Shown: positions 46,283 through 56,643 of the stretch, one piece after another | Layout: every line of letters begins with the position of its first letter | Numbering within the stretch: position 1 is the first letter of the stretch | Origin: Vibrio sp. B1FLJ16 | GTDB taxonomy: Bacteria > Pseudomonadota > Gammaproteobacteria > Enterobacterales > Vibrionaceae | NCBI RefSeq assembly: GCF_905175385.1 | Contig: NZ_HG992749.1 | Coordinates: 1,116,001-1,180,000, forward strand | Reading direction: 5' to 3' | Length of the DNA: 64,000 nucleotides | The notes under the pieces: generated by a model | What the model was told of the DNA's origin: nothing | Database searches by the model: none | What the model saw: only the letters and a program-made list of their open reading frames with translations | Translations under genes and position numbers: made by a program

Positions 46283-46956
46283 GCCCCCGGCTCCAAACGG
46301 AAGCCAACTTTAGGAATGGTTATGAGCAGTTGCTCCCGGAATGGCTTATCCAGTTGGCCGCGAAGCTGATAGATATGGCTTCTTAGCACATCGTTATTTG
46401 GTTCGTTTTCTTGCCATAAACGAAAAGCGATCTCTTCCCTAGTGACGATCTCTGGTGCAGCCTGTACCAGCATCTCGAGAATCGTGTAAGTCGTAGGATT
46501 GAGAGCAAGTTGTTTGTCCTGACGAAAAGCCTTATGGGATTTTTGGTCGATAGTGACCTCACCATATTTGAGCTGACTGGACGCAACGGTACCGCGATAA
46601 CGTTTAATAAGAGCGGTCATGCGGGCTTCAAGAATATCCAGGTCAAAAGGTTTGGTCAGATAGTCATCTGCACCGTGGGCAAATCCTTTTAACATGTCGT
46701 CACGGCTATCGAGTGCGGTAAGCATTAATACCGGGGTATTGTTTCCTGCATCTCGCAGTTTGTTACAAAGCGTTAAACCATCCATACGTGGCAGCATCAA
46801 ATCGAGCAAAATGATGTCGAAAGAGTTATCTAACGCGAGTTTTAAGCCTAATTCACCGTTGTCCGCGTAATCAAGCTGCATCCCGGCACACTCAAAATAG
46901 TCGAACAACATTCCCGCTATTTCTCGATTATCTTCTACTAAAAGTACACGTTTCAT
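46279..46956 (-). CDS. OmpR-family response regulator
   Basis: A 225-aa regulator with a receiver domain (acidic pocket VEDNRE, phospho-acceptor D52 in LLDLMLPRMDG, K in TKPFDLD) and a C-terminal winged-helix DNA-binding domain (PTTYTILEMLV, NDVLRSHIYQLRGQLD). It is first in the two-gene operon with the kinase. Target genes cannot be inferred. Confidence 0.93.
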   Translation of the reverse strand: MKRVLLVEDNREIAGMLFDYFECAGMQLDYADNGELGLKLALDNSFDIILLDLMLPRMDGLTLCNKLRDAGNNTPVLMLTALDSRDDMLKGFAHGADDYLTKPFDLDILEARMTALIKRYRGTVASSQLKYGEVTIDQKSHKAFRQDKQLALNPTTYTILEMLVQAAPEIVTREEIAFRLWQENEPNNDVLRSHIYQLRGQLDKPFREQLLITIPKVGFRLEPGA

Positions 46957-47104
46957 TTATTGTTATCCGATTTCGGCAAGGTTGAAGGTTGCCCTTAACG
47001 TACATTATTCACCCGGAGCGTGAAAAAGTTGTCAATCTACAGCGAACTAAAATGTTGCTTCTTTGAAAATAAGTGACTGATTAAAAGCGTAACACGCAAA
47101 ATAA

Positions 47105-47134
47105 AAGGGCTCCAGAATTGCTTCCGGAGCCCTT
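47105..47134 (-). terminator. Terminator of ygiQ
   Basis: AAGGGCTCC / GGAGCCCTT, with GAA/TTC pairing continuing inside after one mismatch, followed by TTTTAT on the minus strand. Confidence 0.85.
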
Positions 47135-47158
47135 GAAAAGCTTTAGACAGTATGGAGG

Positions 47159-49488
47159 TTATCGACGCTTAGGCTTGCGCTGACCCGCCGGTTTACCCTG
47201 AGCCTGTGGACGACCCTGACCTTGTGGTCTAGCGCTATTTGGGCGATTGGAGTTTGAACCGTCTGAACGCTGGCCGTTATTAGCACGTTGACCTTGTCCT
47301 TTTCCGGAGCCATTACGGTTACCGGTAGGTTTACCGTCGCGATTCCCGCCTTCTGAACGTTTTTCAAGGTGCCCGCCGAAACCAGGTTGGTTCTTGGTGT
47401 GTTTAGTCGCAAAGCGGTTTGCACCGTGACGACCAGACTTGCGGCGTTGAGCGGGTGTTTGTGTATCCACATCTTCAGCCGGTACCAGGCAGGTAGACTT
47501 ATCACCGATCAGATGTTTTTTACCCATGCTGATCAACGCTTCACGGATCATTGGCCAGTTCGCCGGATCATGGTATCGAAGTAGCGCTTTGTGCAGGCGA
47601 CGCTGACGTTCGCCTTTAGCTACCGGAACCTCTTCACGCTGTTTGTACTTCACACGTTTAAGAGGGTTAGTCTCTGAGTAGTACATCGACGTTGCGTTAC
47701 ACATCGGTGATGGGTAGAAGTTCTGAACCTGATCACACTCGAAGTTGTTCTTCTTAAGCCAGAGCGCAAGATTCAGCATGTCTTCGTCTTCAGTGCCTGG
47801 GTGAGCAGAGATAAAGTAAGGGATCAGGTACTGTTTCTTACCCGCTTCTGCACTGTACTTCTCGAACATCTCTTTAAAGCGATCGTACGTACCCATGCCC
47901 GGCTTCATCATCAGATCGAGAGGACCTTTTTCAGTGTGCTCTGGTGCAATCTTCAGATAACCGCCAACGTGGTGAGTTACCAGTTCTTTCACGTATTCCG
48001 GTGATTCGATTGCAAGGTCGTAACGCACACCTGAAGCTACCATGACCTTCTTCACGCCTTCCACTTTACGTGCCGCGCGGTACAAATCGATGGTGTGTTT
48101 GTGGTCTGTATTCAGCTTGTTACAGATCCCCGGGAATACACAAGAAGGGCGACGACAGTTCGCCTCTGCTTTTGGATCTTTACATCCTAAGCGGTACATG
48201 TTCGCGGTTGGGCCTCCAAGATCGGAAATTGTGCCTGTAAAACCTGGAACTTTGTCGCGAATTTCTTCGATCTCGTTGATGATCGATTCTTGAGAACGGT
48301 TTTGAATGATGCGGCCTTCATGCTCGGTAATCGAACAGAAAGAACAACCACCAAAACAGCCGCGCATGATGTTGACCGAGGTTTTAATCATGTCATATGC
48401 AGGGATCTTCGCTTTACCGTACATCGGGTGAGGAACACGCGCATAAGGTAAATCGAAGACAAAATCCATCTCTTCAGTTGTCAATGGGATAGGAGCCTGG
48501 TTTACCCAAAGCTCGCGGTCACCGTGACGCTGAATCAATGCACGACCTGAATACGGGTTGGTCTCCAAGTGCATAACTCGACTTGCGTGCGCATACAGAA
48601 TGCGGTCGTTATTCAGTTTTTCGAAATGAGGCAGGCGCACCGCTGTGGTTGCTGCATCATGACGCGAAGGACGAATAGTAATCGGCTGTGCCGCTGCTGG
48701 TTCATCTTTTTAGTCTCGCACTGCGTTTCTACCTCATAAGGGTTCTTAGGCACGAACGCCTCTTTACGAGGTTTTTCGATACGAGACGAATCAATAATGG
48801 TGTAGTTTTCTGGCTCTGCCGACAGATTAACCGCAGTACCACGGACGTTGGTCATGGTTGAAATATCTTCGCCATCCGCCAGGCGGTGCGCCACTTCAAC
48901 CAGAGCACGCTCTGCGTTACCAAACAGCAGAATGTCTGCTTTAGCATCGAACAGTACAGAGCGACGTACTTTATCTGACCAGTAGTCGTAGTGCGCAACG
49001 CGTCGCAAGCTGGCTTCAATACCACCAAGTACAATAGGCACTTCTTTGTAGGCTTCACGACAACGCTGAGAGTAAACCAGTGTAGCGCGGTCAGGGCGCT
49101 TACCACCTTCATTGTTTGGCGTGTACGCGTCGTCGTGACGAAGTTTTTTATCCGCGGTGTAACGGTTGATCATGGAGTCCATGTTACCCGCAGTGATCCC
49201 GAAGAACAGATTTGGTTTGCCAAGCTGCATGAATGCATCTTTATTTTGCCACTCAGGCTGAGCAATGATACCAACGCGGAAACCTTGAGCTTCTAACAGA
49301 CGACCAATGATAGCCATACCAAAGCTCGGGTGATCGACATAGGCATCCCCGGTAACAATGATAATGTCACAGCTATCCCATCCTAGGGCATCCATCTCTT
49401 TGCGGCTGGTCGGCAAGAAGGGTGCCGTACCAAAACACTCGGCCCAGTATTTTTTGTACTCATGAATAGGAGTGATGTTGTTGGTCAT
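47159..49488 (-). pseudogene. ygiQ: YgiQ-family radical SAM protein, split by a one-base frameshift
   Basis: Two overlapping minus-strand frames make one protein. The N-terminal piece ends in-frame sequence at about 48712, and the rest continues in the -1 frame. At a run of five A residues on the coding strand (48707-48711), six would restore the frame and give 776 aa. The radical SAM cluster motif CFGGCSFC follows RGIM-like NIMRG in the second piece. An N-terminal B12-binding-like domain precedes it, and a basic, Gly/Asn/Gln-rich tail ends the protein. The function of YgiQ is unknown. The slip may be real or a sequencing error. Confidence 0.85.
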
Positions 49489-49743
49489 ATTTTGCTCTCT
49501 GTTCCAGGGAGCGCGAATTATAGCGATTTGATGATCAGGTATCTATACCAAACTTGTCTATTCAAGCTTAGTTCATCGAGATTTATTTGGATCGCTGAAC
49601 GTTGAGTAAAACATTGATGATTTTTTATCTCATATCACCTTGAAAGGCTTATGGTTATTAAGGTTTCGACGAGCCTATGGTGGTTTGGTGATGGGTGATT
49701 TGCTATTATCGCCATCCCAAACGACTTAGAGCTTGCACTCAAC

Positions 49744-50430
49744 ATGATTCAACAATTGCTGGTTACCTTTCCACCTATGTTATTTGGCGCGCAGGCGCTG
49801 CTGACTTTACTGTTAATCAAGGGCGATATCTGTCCTGGGCAGCGGGGTCGTCTTCATAAAATGTTACCTGCTATCGGTGTAATGTGGCTGGCAGTCGCAT
49901 CACTTCGTATTGAAGCCTTTATGGTCGTGTTTGCCATTTTCTATTTCTACTCTCAGGTTCAGACTAAGAAAACGCGTGAGAAAGGACCACTTTGGGTACT
50001 GCACTTAGCCAATGGCCTGGCATTCGCCTATGTTGTTATCCAAATTTTTGAACAGCCTAACTGGCCGGCAGCCGCTGCTATGGCACTCATGATTTTTTTC
50101 TTAGGGGCGTCTTTTTCTCAGTTGCTACTTACGATTGCACGCAGCCGATTGCAAGCTTTTCACCGGATTTTACCTGTGACAGGCATTATCTCCGGGATGC
50201 TATTAGTGATCGCAACGCTGTTTTCGTCATACCAGCTTGATGAAGTGGCTTTAAGGGCGGCAACTCAGCCGATACTGATAGCCTTAGTTATGTTGGTCTC
50301 TTCGATTGTCGCTTGGTGCTGGCATATCTTTACTCATAAAGCACCGACAAAACTGCAGCTGACCATTGCTTTTCTGCTCGCTCTTGCTTCCATGACCAGC
50401 CTACAAAGTCTGTTTACGCTGACAGCCTAA
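49744..50430 (+). CDS. Hypothetical polytopic membrane protein
   Basis: A 228-aa, very hydrophobic protein with about seven predicted membrane helices, two of them amphipathic boundaries at RGRLHK and RSRLQAFHR. I recognise no family or catalytic motif. It stands alone between ygiQ (divergent) and the DUF4250 gene, about 120 nt upstream of the latter. Confidence 0.65.
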   Translation: MIQQLLVTFPPMLFGAQALLTLLLIKGDICPGQRGRLHKMLPAIGVMWLAVASLRIEAFMVVFAIFYFYSQVQTKKTREKGPLWVLHLANGLAFAYVVIQIFEQPNWPAAAAMALMIFFLGASFSQLLLTIARSRLQAFHRILPVTGIISGMLLVIATLFSSYQLDEVALRAATQPILIALVMLVSSIVAWCWHIFTHKAPTKLQLTIAFLLALASMTSLQSLFTLTA

Positions 50431-50548
50431 CATCTCGAAGTGGGTTCATGATTTCCAATGGACTCACTGTAAAATCGCGAAATTAAGTCTACCCTGTATA
50501 TATAACCGAGCATCTGAGGTTATAGGTGTAATAAAAAGGAGTGTCGCG

Positions 50549-50743
50549 ATGGATTTAAGCAACGTAGGTAATCTGGATAGCACTATTCTGTTAGGCATCG
50601 TCAACGAAAAACTACGCTTAGAGTGTGACAGTTTTGATGAGCTGGTGTCGACATACGAAATGGATACAGAGTCGGTAGTAGGTAAGTTGGATATGCTTGG
50701 CTACCAGTACGACCCTCTCACAAATCAGTTCAAAGCGTACTAA
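50549..50743 (+). CDS. DUF4250 family small protein
   Basis: A 64-aa protein whose pattern (MDLSNVGNLDSTILLGIVNEK at the start, GYQYDPLTNQF at the end) fits DUF4250. A good AAAGGAG precedes the ATG. It is probably cytoplasmic; function unknown. Repeat copy C begins 3 nt after its stop codon. Confidence 0.78.
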   Translation: MDLSNVGNLDSTILLGIVNEKLRLECDSFDELVSTYEMDTESVVGKLDMLGYQYDPLTNQFKAY

Positions 50744-50746
50744 TAA

Positions 50747-50945
50747 TAACCTCAGCCCAGGATAATTTAAGCCAGTCAGCACAGCTCTTTTAGCGCCTAA
50801 CAGCGTTAAAATCACCGCAATAGACTCGCTATTGACTTATGATTTTGCCTTGTTATCCATCTAAAATAGCAGCGCTGACTCACAAGCTTAATTAATTGTG
50901 TGAAACTTCGAGTTCTTTGGACTTTCTTATCCCGAGCTGAGGTTA
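50747..50945. mobile_element. Repeat family copy C: 199-bp element with inverted ends
   Basis: The left end TAACCTCAGCCCAGGATAA has two changes from the consensus; the right end is a perfect complement of TAACCTCAGCTCGGGATAA. The central part (GCCAGTCAGCAC to CTTGTTATCCATC) is nearly identical to copy B, and the right third has diverged. In this copy the MDNK frame is closed by a TAA after six codons. Confidence 0.8.
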
Positions 50946-50982
50946 ATAAAGTTTGTACGCTGCGTTTCATTTATCATCAAAT

Positions 50983-51894
50983 TTAAGCCATCTTGATTCC
51001 TTCAAGGTGGCTTTTGCATTGCTGCTTAGCGGTGGCAAAGAAAGCTTGTAAATAACGTTTATCCTTCTCAGAGTTACGAACCGCAGCAAACAGACGACGC
51101 CATAAGCCGTTGCCAAACGGTTTACTAGTAATCAGCCCTTGGCGTGAGAACTCCGAAATTGCCCAGTTTGGCAGTGCTGCCACACCTAATCCTGCGGATA
51201 CCATTTGTACCAGCATTAACGTATTGTCTGCCTGTTTCCACTTTGCAGGCTCCACTCCTGCAGGTTGTAAGAAATGTTTCACCACGTCCAGACGTTGTTT
51301 TTGCACCGGATAAGAAAGCATGGTCTGGTCAGCCAGATCGTTTGGCTCAATAAGCGCTTTATCAGCCAGAGGATGAGTTGTAGCAGTGATCAGGCGCATT
51401 TCAAAATCAAACAATGGCTCGTAATGCACTTCTGAGCGTGGCTGAATATCGGAAGTAATGACGAGATCCAGTTCTCCGGCGAGCAGGGCGGGTAACGGTT
51501 CGAAGCCGAAGCCGGATGAAAAGTCCAGTGTCACACTTGGCCATGCGAGCTGATACTCTTTAATGGCCGGCATCAGCCACTGGAAGCAGGAGTGACACTC
51601 GATAGCCATGTGTAATCGGCCATTGACGTCTTCCTTCAGACTTGCCAGTTCATTCTCCGCCTTTGCCAGTTTGGGCAAGATATCTTCTGCCAGACGCAAC
51701 AGAATCTCTCCTTCCGACGTGAACTTGACCGGACGGGTTTTTCTGAGGAATAGCTGCCCGCCAATACGAGATTCGAGATCTTTGATTTGGTGTGAGAGCG
51801 CCGATTGCGTTAAGTGCAACGCGGTAGCCGTTGCTGTCAATGAGCCAGTGTCTCTAAGCGAGGTGATGGTACGCAAATGTTTTAGCTCTATCAT
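50983..51894 (-). CDS. metR: LysR-type methionine regulator MetR
   Basis: A 303-aa LTTR with an N-terminal winged helix (TATALHLTQSALSHQIKDLE) and a periplasmic-binding-fold effector domain. It is divergent from metE, the classic arrangement; MetR with homocysteine activates metE. A TGAA-N5-TTCA palindrome overlaps its own start codon, implying autoregulation. Confidence 0.95.
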   Translation of the reverse strand: MIELKHLRTITSLRDTGSLTATATALHLTQSALSHQIKDLESRIGGQLFLRKTRPVKFTSEGEILLRLAEDILPKLAKAENELASLKEDVNGRLHMAIECHSCFQWLMPAIKEYQLAWPSVTLDFSSGFGFEPLPALLAGELDLVITSDIQPRSEVHYEPLFDFEMRLITATTHPLADKALIEPNDLADQTMLSYPVQKQRLDVVKHFLQPAGVEPAKWKQADNTLMLVQMVSAGLGVAALPNWAISEFSRQGLITSKPFGNGLWRRLFAAVRNSEKDKRYLQAFFATAKQQCKSHLEGIKMA

Positions 51895-51906
51895 GAATCT
51901 CTTTCA
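51894..51906. promoter_or_regulatory. MetR box at the metR start
   Basis: TGAATCTCTTTCA fits the MetR consensus TGAA-N2-T-N2-TTCA exactly. It covers the first base of the metR start codon. A weaker match with one mismatch (TGAATTTTTTTAA) is at 52021-52033, nearer metE. Confidence 0.75.
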
Positions 51907-51961
51907 TCCTTTAATGCTCACCATGAACTTTACTTAACTTAACTCTAAATTGTGGATATGT

Positions 51962-51977
51962 AAACGTCTAGACGTCC
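51962..51977. promoter_or_regulatory. MetJ operator, two tandem met boxes
   Basis: AAACGTCT followed directly by AGACGTCC gives two 8-bp met boxes, each one base from the consensus AGACGTCT. Tandem boxes bind MetJ with S-adenosylmethionine and repress metE and metR. It lies in the divergent promoter region. Confidence 0.85.
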
Positions 51978-52157
51978 ACTATTTAAGATCTAGGATTATT
52001 TCGCCTTCCCCCCTTCATTATGAATTTTTTTAATAAACAAGTTGAATATTTGAACCTTGCTCAATTTTGTACAGAGAGAGATAGTTTAGCCATCCAGACA
52101 TCTTAATGATTTGTTTTAGATGTTCTGACCCAAACAAACTGAATAAGGAACAGGGAA

Positions 52158-54440
52158 ATGGCAACAATAACTCACATACTTGGCTATCCGCGCATCGGGG
52201 AAAAGCGTGAACTGAAATTTGCATTAGAAAAATACTGGCGCGGTGAGATTGATCAGGCTCAGCTGAAACAAGTTGGATCGGACTTACGAGCGAAGAACTG
52301 GCAAGTCCAGTCTGATGCGGGTCTTGGCTTTGCAACTGCTGGCGACTTTGCCTGGTACGATCACGTCCTTACAACAACGCTGCTGTTGGGGCATGTACCC
52401 AAGCGACATGATACTGGTTTCCCTGACTTGGACACGTTATTTAAAGTGGGGCGCGGTCAGTCTCAGGCTGGTTGTGGCTGCTCTGGTTCTGCGGCTTCTG
52501 ATATGACGAAGTGGTTCAATACTAACTATCACTATATCGTTCCGGAATTCAGTAAAAGTGATACGTTTGAAGTGAGCTGGCCTCAGCTGTTTGAAGAAGT
52601 GAACGAGGCGTTGAAAGCAGGGCACAAGGTGAAGCCCGTTCTGTTAGGTCCACTCAGCTACCTATACTTGGGTAAAGAGGTTGAAGAGGGCTTTGATCGA
52701 CTCACATTACTACCAAGATTGCTCACGGCGTATCAGGCTATTTTAGCTAAGCTGGCCAGTCAGGGCGTTGAATGGGTGCAAATCGATGAGCCGATTCTTT
52801 CGCTTGAGCTGGAAAGTGAATGGGCAGACGCGTTTAAACTCGCTTACCAGGTGATCCGAAGTGACGTTAAAGTTCTGCTGACCACTTATTTCGACTCAGT
52901 CACGGACACGTTAAACAAAATAGTTCAGTTACCGGTTGACGGTTTACATGTGGATTTATCAGCGGCTCCTGAGCAGTTAGATGAGGTGGTAGCTAAGTTA
53001 CCACAAGGCTGGGTTCTTTCTGCTGGTGTTGTAAACGGGCGTAATGTTTGGCGCTCTGATTTAAGCGCACAGCTAGAACGATTGCAGCCTGTCAAAGAGC
53101 AGTTAGGTGATAAGCTTTGGGTTGCGAGTTCATGTTCTTTACTGCACAGCCCAGTAGATCTTGATCTTGAAACAACGCTTAACGAAGAAGTGAGAAGCTG
53201 GTTTGCCTTTGCTAAGCAGAAAGTGACAGAAATTGCGCTATTGGGTAAAGCTTTAGATGGCGACCAAAATGCTATTCTGGCGTGTGATACTTACAGCCAA
53301 CCAATTAAAGCGCGCAAAACAGCGACTCATGTTAATAAGCCTCAGGTGCAGGCGCGTATCAAGGGGATCACTGTGTCCCTTACACAGCGCAATGCGGCCT
53401 ATGCAGAGCGTGCGGCTCATCAGGCAGAAGTGTTAGGGTTGCCTCTGTTACCAACCACAACCATTGGTTCATTCCCTCAGACTGGCGAGATCCGTGTTCA
53501 GCGAAGTGCCTACCGTTCAGGTCAGCTTTCTGAGTCTGATTATATTCAGGCGCTGAAAGGGCATATCGAAGATGCGGTGAAACGACAGGAAGCACTCGAC
53601 TTAGATGTATTGGTACATGGCGAGGCAGAGCGAAATGACATGGTGGAATACTTCGCTGAGAATCTTGCCGGTTTCCAGACGACCAAATTTGGTTGGGTAC
53701 AGAGCTATGGTTCACGTTGTGTGAAACCAGCAATTGTGGTCGCGGATATCGAACGTGAAAAACCAATCACGGTTGAGTGGTCGACGTACGCCCAGTCTCT
53801 GACAAGTAAACAAATGAAAGGGATGCTGACAGGGCCGGTGACTATTTTATGTTGGACCTTCCCACGTGAAGACATTACCCAGAAGGAAATCGCACAACAA
53901 TTGGCACTCGCACTTCGTGATGAGGTGTCGGATTTACAAGAAGCTGGTATCAACATTATTCAGATTGACGAGCCTGCGATACGTGAAGGCTTACCACTTA
54001 AACAGCGTGACCACAAAGCGTATTTAGACTGGGCGGTGAATGCATTCAAGATTTCGGCAGCAAGTGCAAAACCAGAAACTCAAATTCACACTCACATGTG
54101 TTACAGCGAGTTCAATGAAATCATCGATTCTGTTGCTGCACTGGATGCGGACGTGATTACGATAGAAACATCACGTTCGAATATGGAATTGCTCAAGGCG
54201 TTTGAAGAGTTTAATTACCCGAATGCAATAGGCCCTGGTGTGTACGATATTCACTCGCCAAACATACCGTCGGAAGAGTGGATTGAAGGTTTAATTAAGA
54301 AAGCGGCGCAAAAGATTCCGGTGCAGCGTTTATGGGTAAACCCGGATTGCGGATTGAAAACGCGCAACTGGGCAGAGACAGAAGCTGCATTAGCAAACTT
54401 AGTCTCCGCAGCGAAAAAGCTGCGTGCCGAACTGGAATAA
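52158..54440 (+). CDS. metE: Cobalamin-independent methionine synthase
   Basis: A 760-aa two-barrel enzyme that transfers a methyl group from methyltetrahydrofolate-polyglutamate to homocysteine. Zinc ligands are visible in the C-terminal barrel as the His and Cys of HTHMCYSEF and the Cys of [10 protein letters not shown]. Homocysteine-site sequence [14 protein letters not shown] begins that barrel. The N-terminus [16 protein letters not shown] is typical. It is controlled by the MetJ and MetR sites upstream. Confidence 0.98.
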   Translation: MATITHILGYPRIGEKRELKFALEKYWRGEIDQAQLKQVGSDLRAKNWQVQSDAGLGFATAGDFAWYDHVLTTTLLLGHVPKRHDTGFPDLDTLFKVGRGQSQAGCGCSGSAASDMTKWFNTNYHYIVPEFSKSDTFEVSWPQLFEEVNEALKAGHKVKPVLLGPLSYLYLGKEVEEGFDRLTLLPRLLTAYQAILAKLASQGVEWVQIDEPILSLELESEWADAFKLAYQVIRSDVKVLLTTYFDSVTDTLNKIVQLPVDGLHVDLSAAPEQLDEVVAKLPQGWVLSAGVVNGRNVWRSDLSAQLERLQPVKEQLGDKLWVASSCSLLHSPVDLDLETTLNEEVRSWFAFAKQKVTEIALLGKALDGDQNAILACDTYSQPIKARKTATHVNKPQVQARIKGITVSLTQRNAAYAERAAHQAEVLGLPLLPTTTIGSFPQTGEIRVQRSAYRSGQLSESDYIQALKGHIEDAVKRQEALDLDVLVHGEAERNDMVEYFAENLAGFQTTKFGWVQSYGSRCVKPAIVVADIEREKPITVEWSTYAQSLTSKQMKGMLTGPVTILCWTFPREDITQKEIAQQLALALRDEVSDLQEAGINIIQIDEPAIREGLPLKQRDHKAYLDWAVNAFKISAASAKPETQIHTHMCYSEFNEIIDSVAALDADVITIETSRSNMELLKAFEEFNYPNAIGPGVYDIHSPNIPSEEWIEGLIKKAAQKIPVQRLWVNPDCGLKTRNWAETEAALANLVSAAKKLRAELE

Positions 54441-54458
54441 ATTGAATAACAGGTAAAT

Positions 54459-54487
54459 AAAAAGCAGGGATTGAATCCCTGCTTTTT
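54459..54487 (+). terminator. metE terminator
   Basis: The stem AAAAAGCAGGGA / TCCCTGCTTTTT has a TTGAA loop. Confidence 0.88.
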
Positions 54488-54578
54488 GCATCTTGGTTGT
54501 TTAGTTTTACTTAACCGGAGTTCGTGCTATATCGACTGACGATTATTAATGAGCGACTATGTTTAGAAGCTACTGTGC

Positions 54579-54965
54579 TTACTGGTTACAGGTTTGCTCA
54601 GAAATAAGTTCGTCTGCTACAAGCTGGCCGCGAGAGTTGCGAACCATAATGCGATACAGCAAACCCACCTCGAGCTGTTGTCGGATATCCGGCGTGTGGC
54701 AGTAGGTGTAGATGCTGGAACCAATCACCTGCTTTACCGGTTTTGCACCTAGAGCACCCTCGTTATAAATCATCATCATTTCTATAACATTTTTGTTAGA
54801 AGAAACTCGCATGATTTGCAGTGGTCCTTGCTCTAATGGTAACCCGGCAGAAAGCATGCCTGCGCGGTTAGATGCCATTAGTTCTAGCTCACGTTGTTTG
54901 TCACCGCTGGACGAACAACCCGCCAGAGCTCCGATTGCCAGGAAAAAACACAGTAATTTTTTCAT
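54579..54965 (-). CDS. aspS: AspS/GspS-beta-like type II secretion pilot lipoprotein
   Basis: A 128-aa lipoprotein, lipobox GALAGC (Cys17). The mature part has the two conserved cysteines (YTYCHTPDI and SEQTC) and the stretch VEMMMIYNEGALGAKP-like IEMMMIYNEG that I associate with AspS of vibrios. AspS helps the T2SS secretin GspD reach the outer membrane. It is usually encoded away from the gsp operon, here 3 nt downstream of yciI. The identification rests on recalled family features. Confidence 0.72.
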   Translation of the reverse strand: MKKLLCFFLAIGALAGCSSSGDKQRELELMASNRAGMLSAGLPLEQGPLQIMRVSSNKNVIEMMMIYNEGALGAKPVKQVIGSSIYTYCHTPDIRQQLEVGLLYRIMVRNSRGQLVADELISEQTCNQ

Positions 54966-54968
54966 AGA

Positions 54969-55265
54969 TTAAAACACTTTTTTGAACGGTTTTACGATCA
55001 CATTTTCGTAAACGCCGGCAGATACATAAGGGTCTTGCTCTGCCCACGCTTTCGCATCTTCCAAAGAATCAAACTCTGCTATGACAGTGGAGCCGGTAAA
55101 TCCCGCTTCTCCCGGGTTATCAGAATCAATTGCTGGCATTGGACCTGCCGTCAAAAGGCGACCTTCGTCCTGAAGTTTTTGCAGGCGCTCAAGGTGTTGA
55201 GGGCGAACGCTCATGCGCTTTTCTAGTGAGTTCTCGATATCCTGAGAAAAGATGACGTACCACAT
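54969..55265 (-). CDS. yciI: YciI family protein
   Basis: A 98-aa ferredoxin-like-fold protein. [17 protein letters not shown] and the conserved [18 protein letters not shown] with the His-Asp pair fit YciI. AAGGA is well placed before this ATG, so the 12-codon upstream extension is unlikely. The biochemical role is not established. Confidence 0.9.
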   Translation of the reverse strand: MWYVIFSQDIENSLEKRMSVRPQHLERLQKLQDEGRLLTAGPMPAIDSDNPGEAGFTGSTVIAEFDSLEDAKAWAEQDPYVSAGVYENVIVKPFKKVF

Positions 55266-55378
55266 AGCATAGTTCCTTAATTGGTCGGTTGATGTTCTCA
55301 TTTAACGACTTTTTTGAGTCTCTCACAAGCTAACAGTCGGAATTGTGAGATTTTTCCTGCAATTAGAACACAAAGAAG

Positions 55379-55774
55379 CTATTTCGAAACCGGGCGAGGC
55401 TTACCTTCACTGTCGATTGCGACATAGTTAAAGGTAGCGTCACATACCATAAAGCGATCTTCGACGCCGTCTACTTTTACTGGTTTAACCCATACTTCCA
55501 GATCAACACTCATTGAGGTGCGGCCAATCTTGCTGCAAACGCCATAGCAACAGACAACATCACCAACGCTCACCGGTTTTTTAAAAGTAATACTGGACAC
55601 AGATACGGTTACTACACGACCTGAGGAGATTTCTTTTGCGAGAATTGCGCCAGCTAAATCAAGCTGAGACATTATCCAGCCACCAAAGATGTCGCCGTTA
55701 GCGTTAGTGTCTGCAGGCATGGCGAGGGTACGAAGAAGAAGTTGGCCTTTTGGAGAGTTAAATTCTTGGCTCAT
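55379..55774 (-). CDS. yciA: Acyl-CoA thioesterase YciA
   Basis: A 131-aa hot-dog-fold enzyme hydrolysing acyl-CoA. The motif ADTNANGDIFGGWIMSQLD contains the catalytic Asp and Asn. The position between yciB and yciI is conserved. Confidence 0.93.
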   Translation of the reverse strand: MSQEFNSPKGQLLLRTLAMPADTNANGDIFGGWIMSQLDLAGAILAKEISSGRVVTVSVSSITFKKPVSVGDVVCCYGVCSKIGRTSMSVDLEVWVKPVKVDGVEDRFMVCDATFNYVAIDSEGKPRPVSK

Positions 55775-55835
55775 TGTGACATCCTAAATCAGCAACTCTT
55801 AAAGAAGAGCAAAAATCAGTTGCAAATAATAACAA

Positions 55836-55859
55836 AACAGCGACCCGAAGGTCGCTGTT
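55836..55859 (-). terminator. Terminator downstream of yciB
   Basis: A 10-bp stem AACAGCGACC / GGTCGCTGTT with a CGAA loop; the following minus-strand tail is only moderately T-rich. Confidence 0.65.
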
Positions 55860-55888
55860 AATAATAGGATTATAACAAAGCTGAGATG

Positions 55889-56452
55889 TTATTCATCTAC
55901 TGACACATCGGATGAGTTATTTTTCTCTTCTTTAGGTATGTATTTATATATGTAGAAACCTGTCGCGATCATAAAGGCGAACGTCGCAATTAACAGGCCA
56001 AATACTTTAAAGTTCACCCACACATCCAGTGGCAACTCGTACGCGACATAAATGTTTAACCCGGCGCAGAAGGAGAAAAAACCTACCCAAGCCCAGTTAA
56101 TTTTTGTCCAGACATGCTCTGGAAGAGAAATCTCTTTACCCAACATACCTTTAATTGCGGATTTACCCATCGCATGGCTCACTGCAAGGCCGATAGCGAA
56201 CACCATATACACGATAGTCACTTTCCATTTTATGAAGTTGTCATCATGGAGGAATATTGTCATGCCGCCGAATACCGCAACCATCAAGAATGTGATTAAC
56301 TGCATTTTTTCCACTTTTTTGTAAAGCGCAAATGTCAGCACAATCTGAATGGCTGTCGCGACGATAAGTGCCCCGGTCGCAACATAAATGTCGTACATCT
56401 TGTACAGGGCAAAGAAGACAATGAGTGGAATAAAATCAAGAATTTGCTTCAT
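55889..56452 (-). CDS. yciB: Septation/inner-membrane protein YciB
   Basis: A 187-aa five-helix inner-membrane protein of the IspZ/YciB family, involved in envelope integrity and septation. The start [14 protein letters not shown] is the family N-terminus; the 19 residues upstream in frame are non-homologous. Characteristic [17 protein letters not shown] follows. It is first in the yciB-yciA-yciI-aspS direction, with a terminator after it. Confidence 0.93.
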   Translation of the reverse strand: MKQILDFIPLIVFFALYKMYDIYVATGALIVATAIQIVLTFALYKKVEKMQLITFLMVAVFGGMTIFLHDDNFIKWKVTIVYMVFAIGLAVSHAMGKSAIKGMLGKEISLPEHVWTKINWAWVGFFSFCAGLNIYVAYELPLDVWVNFKVFGLLIATFAFMIATGFYIYKYIPKEEKNNSSDVSVDE

Positions 56453-56643
56453 GACGCAGAATATTACCTGGTTGTTGAGTTGCAGACAGTCTAGCGGAAT
56501 CTCACACAATGTGAATACTTCGAGACAATTGGATACAAAAATTGCCGCTAAAACAGTGTAAATCTGTTGTGACCTTAGTTGAATTTTAGGCGATAAATCA
56601 ACGCTTGGGTATGTGTGTTTTTTATCCTTTCCTAGCCGGAGCG

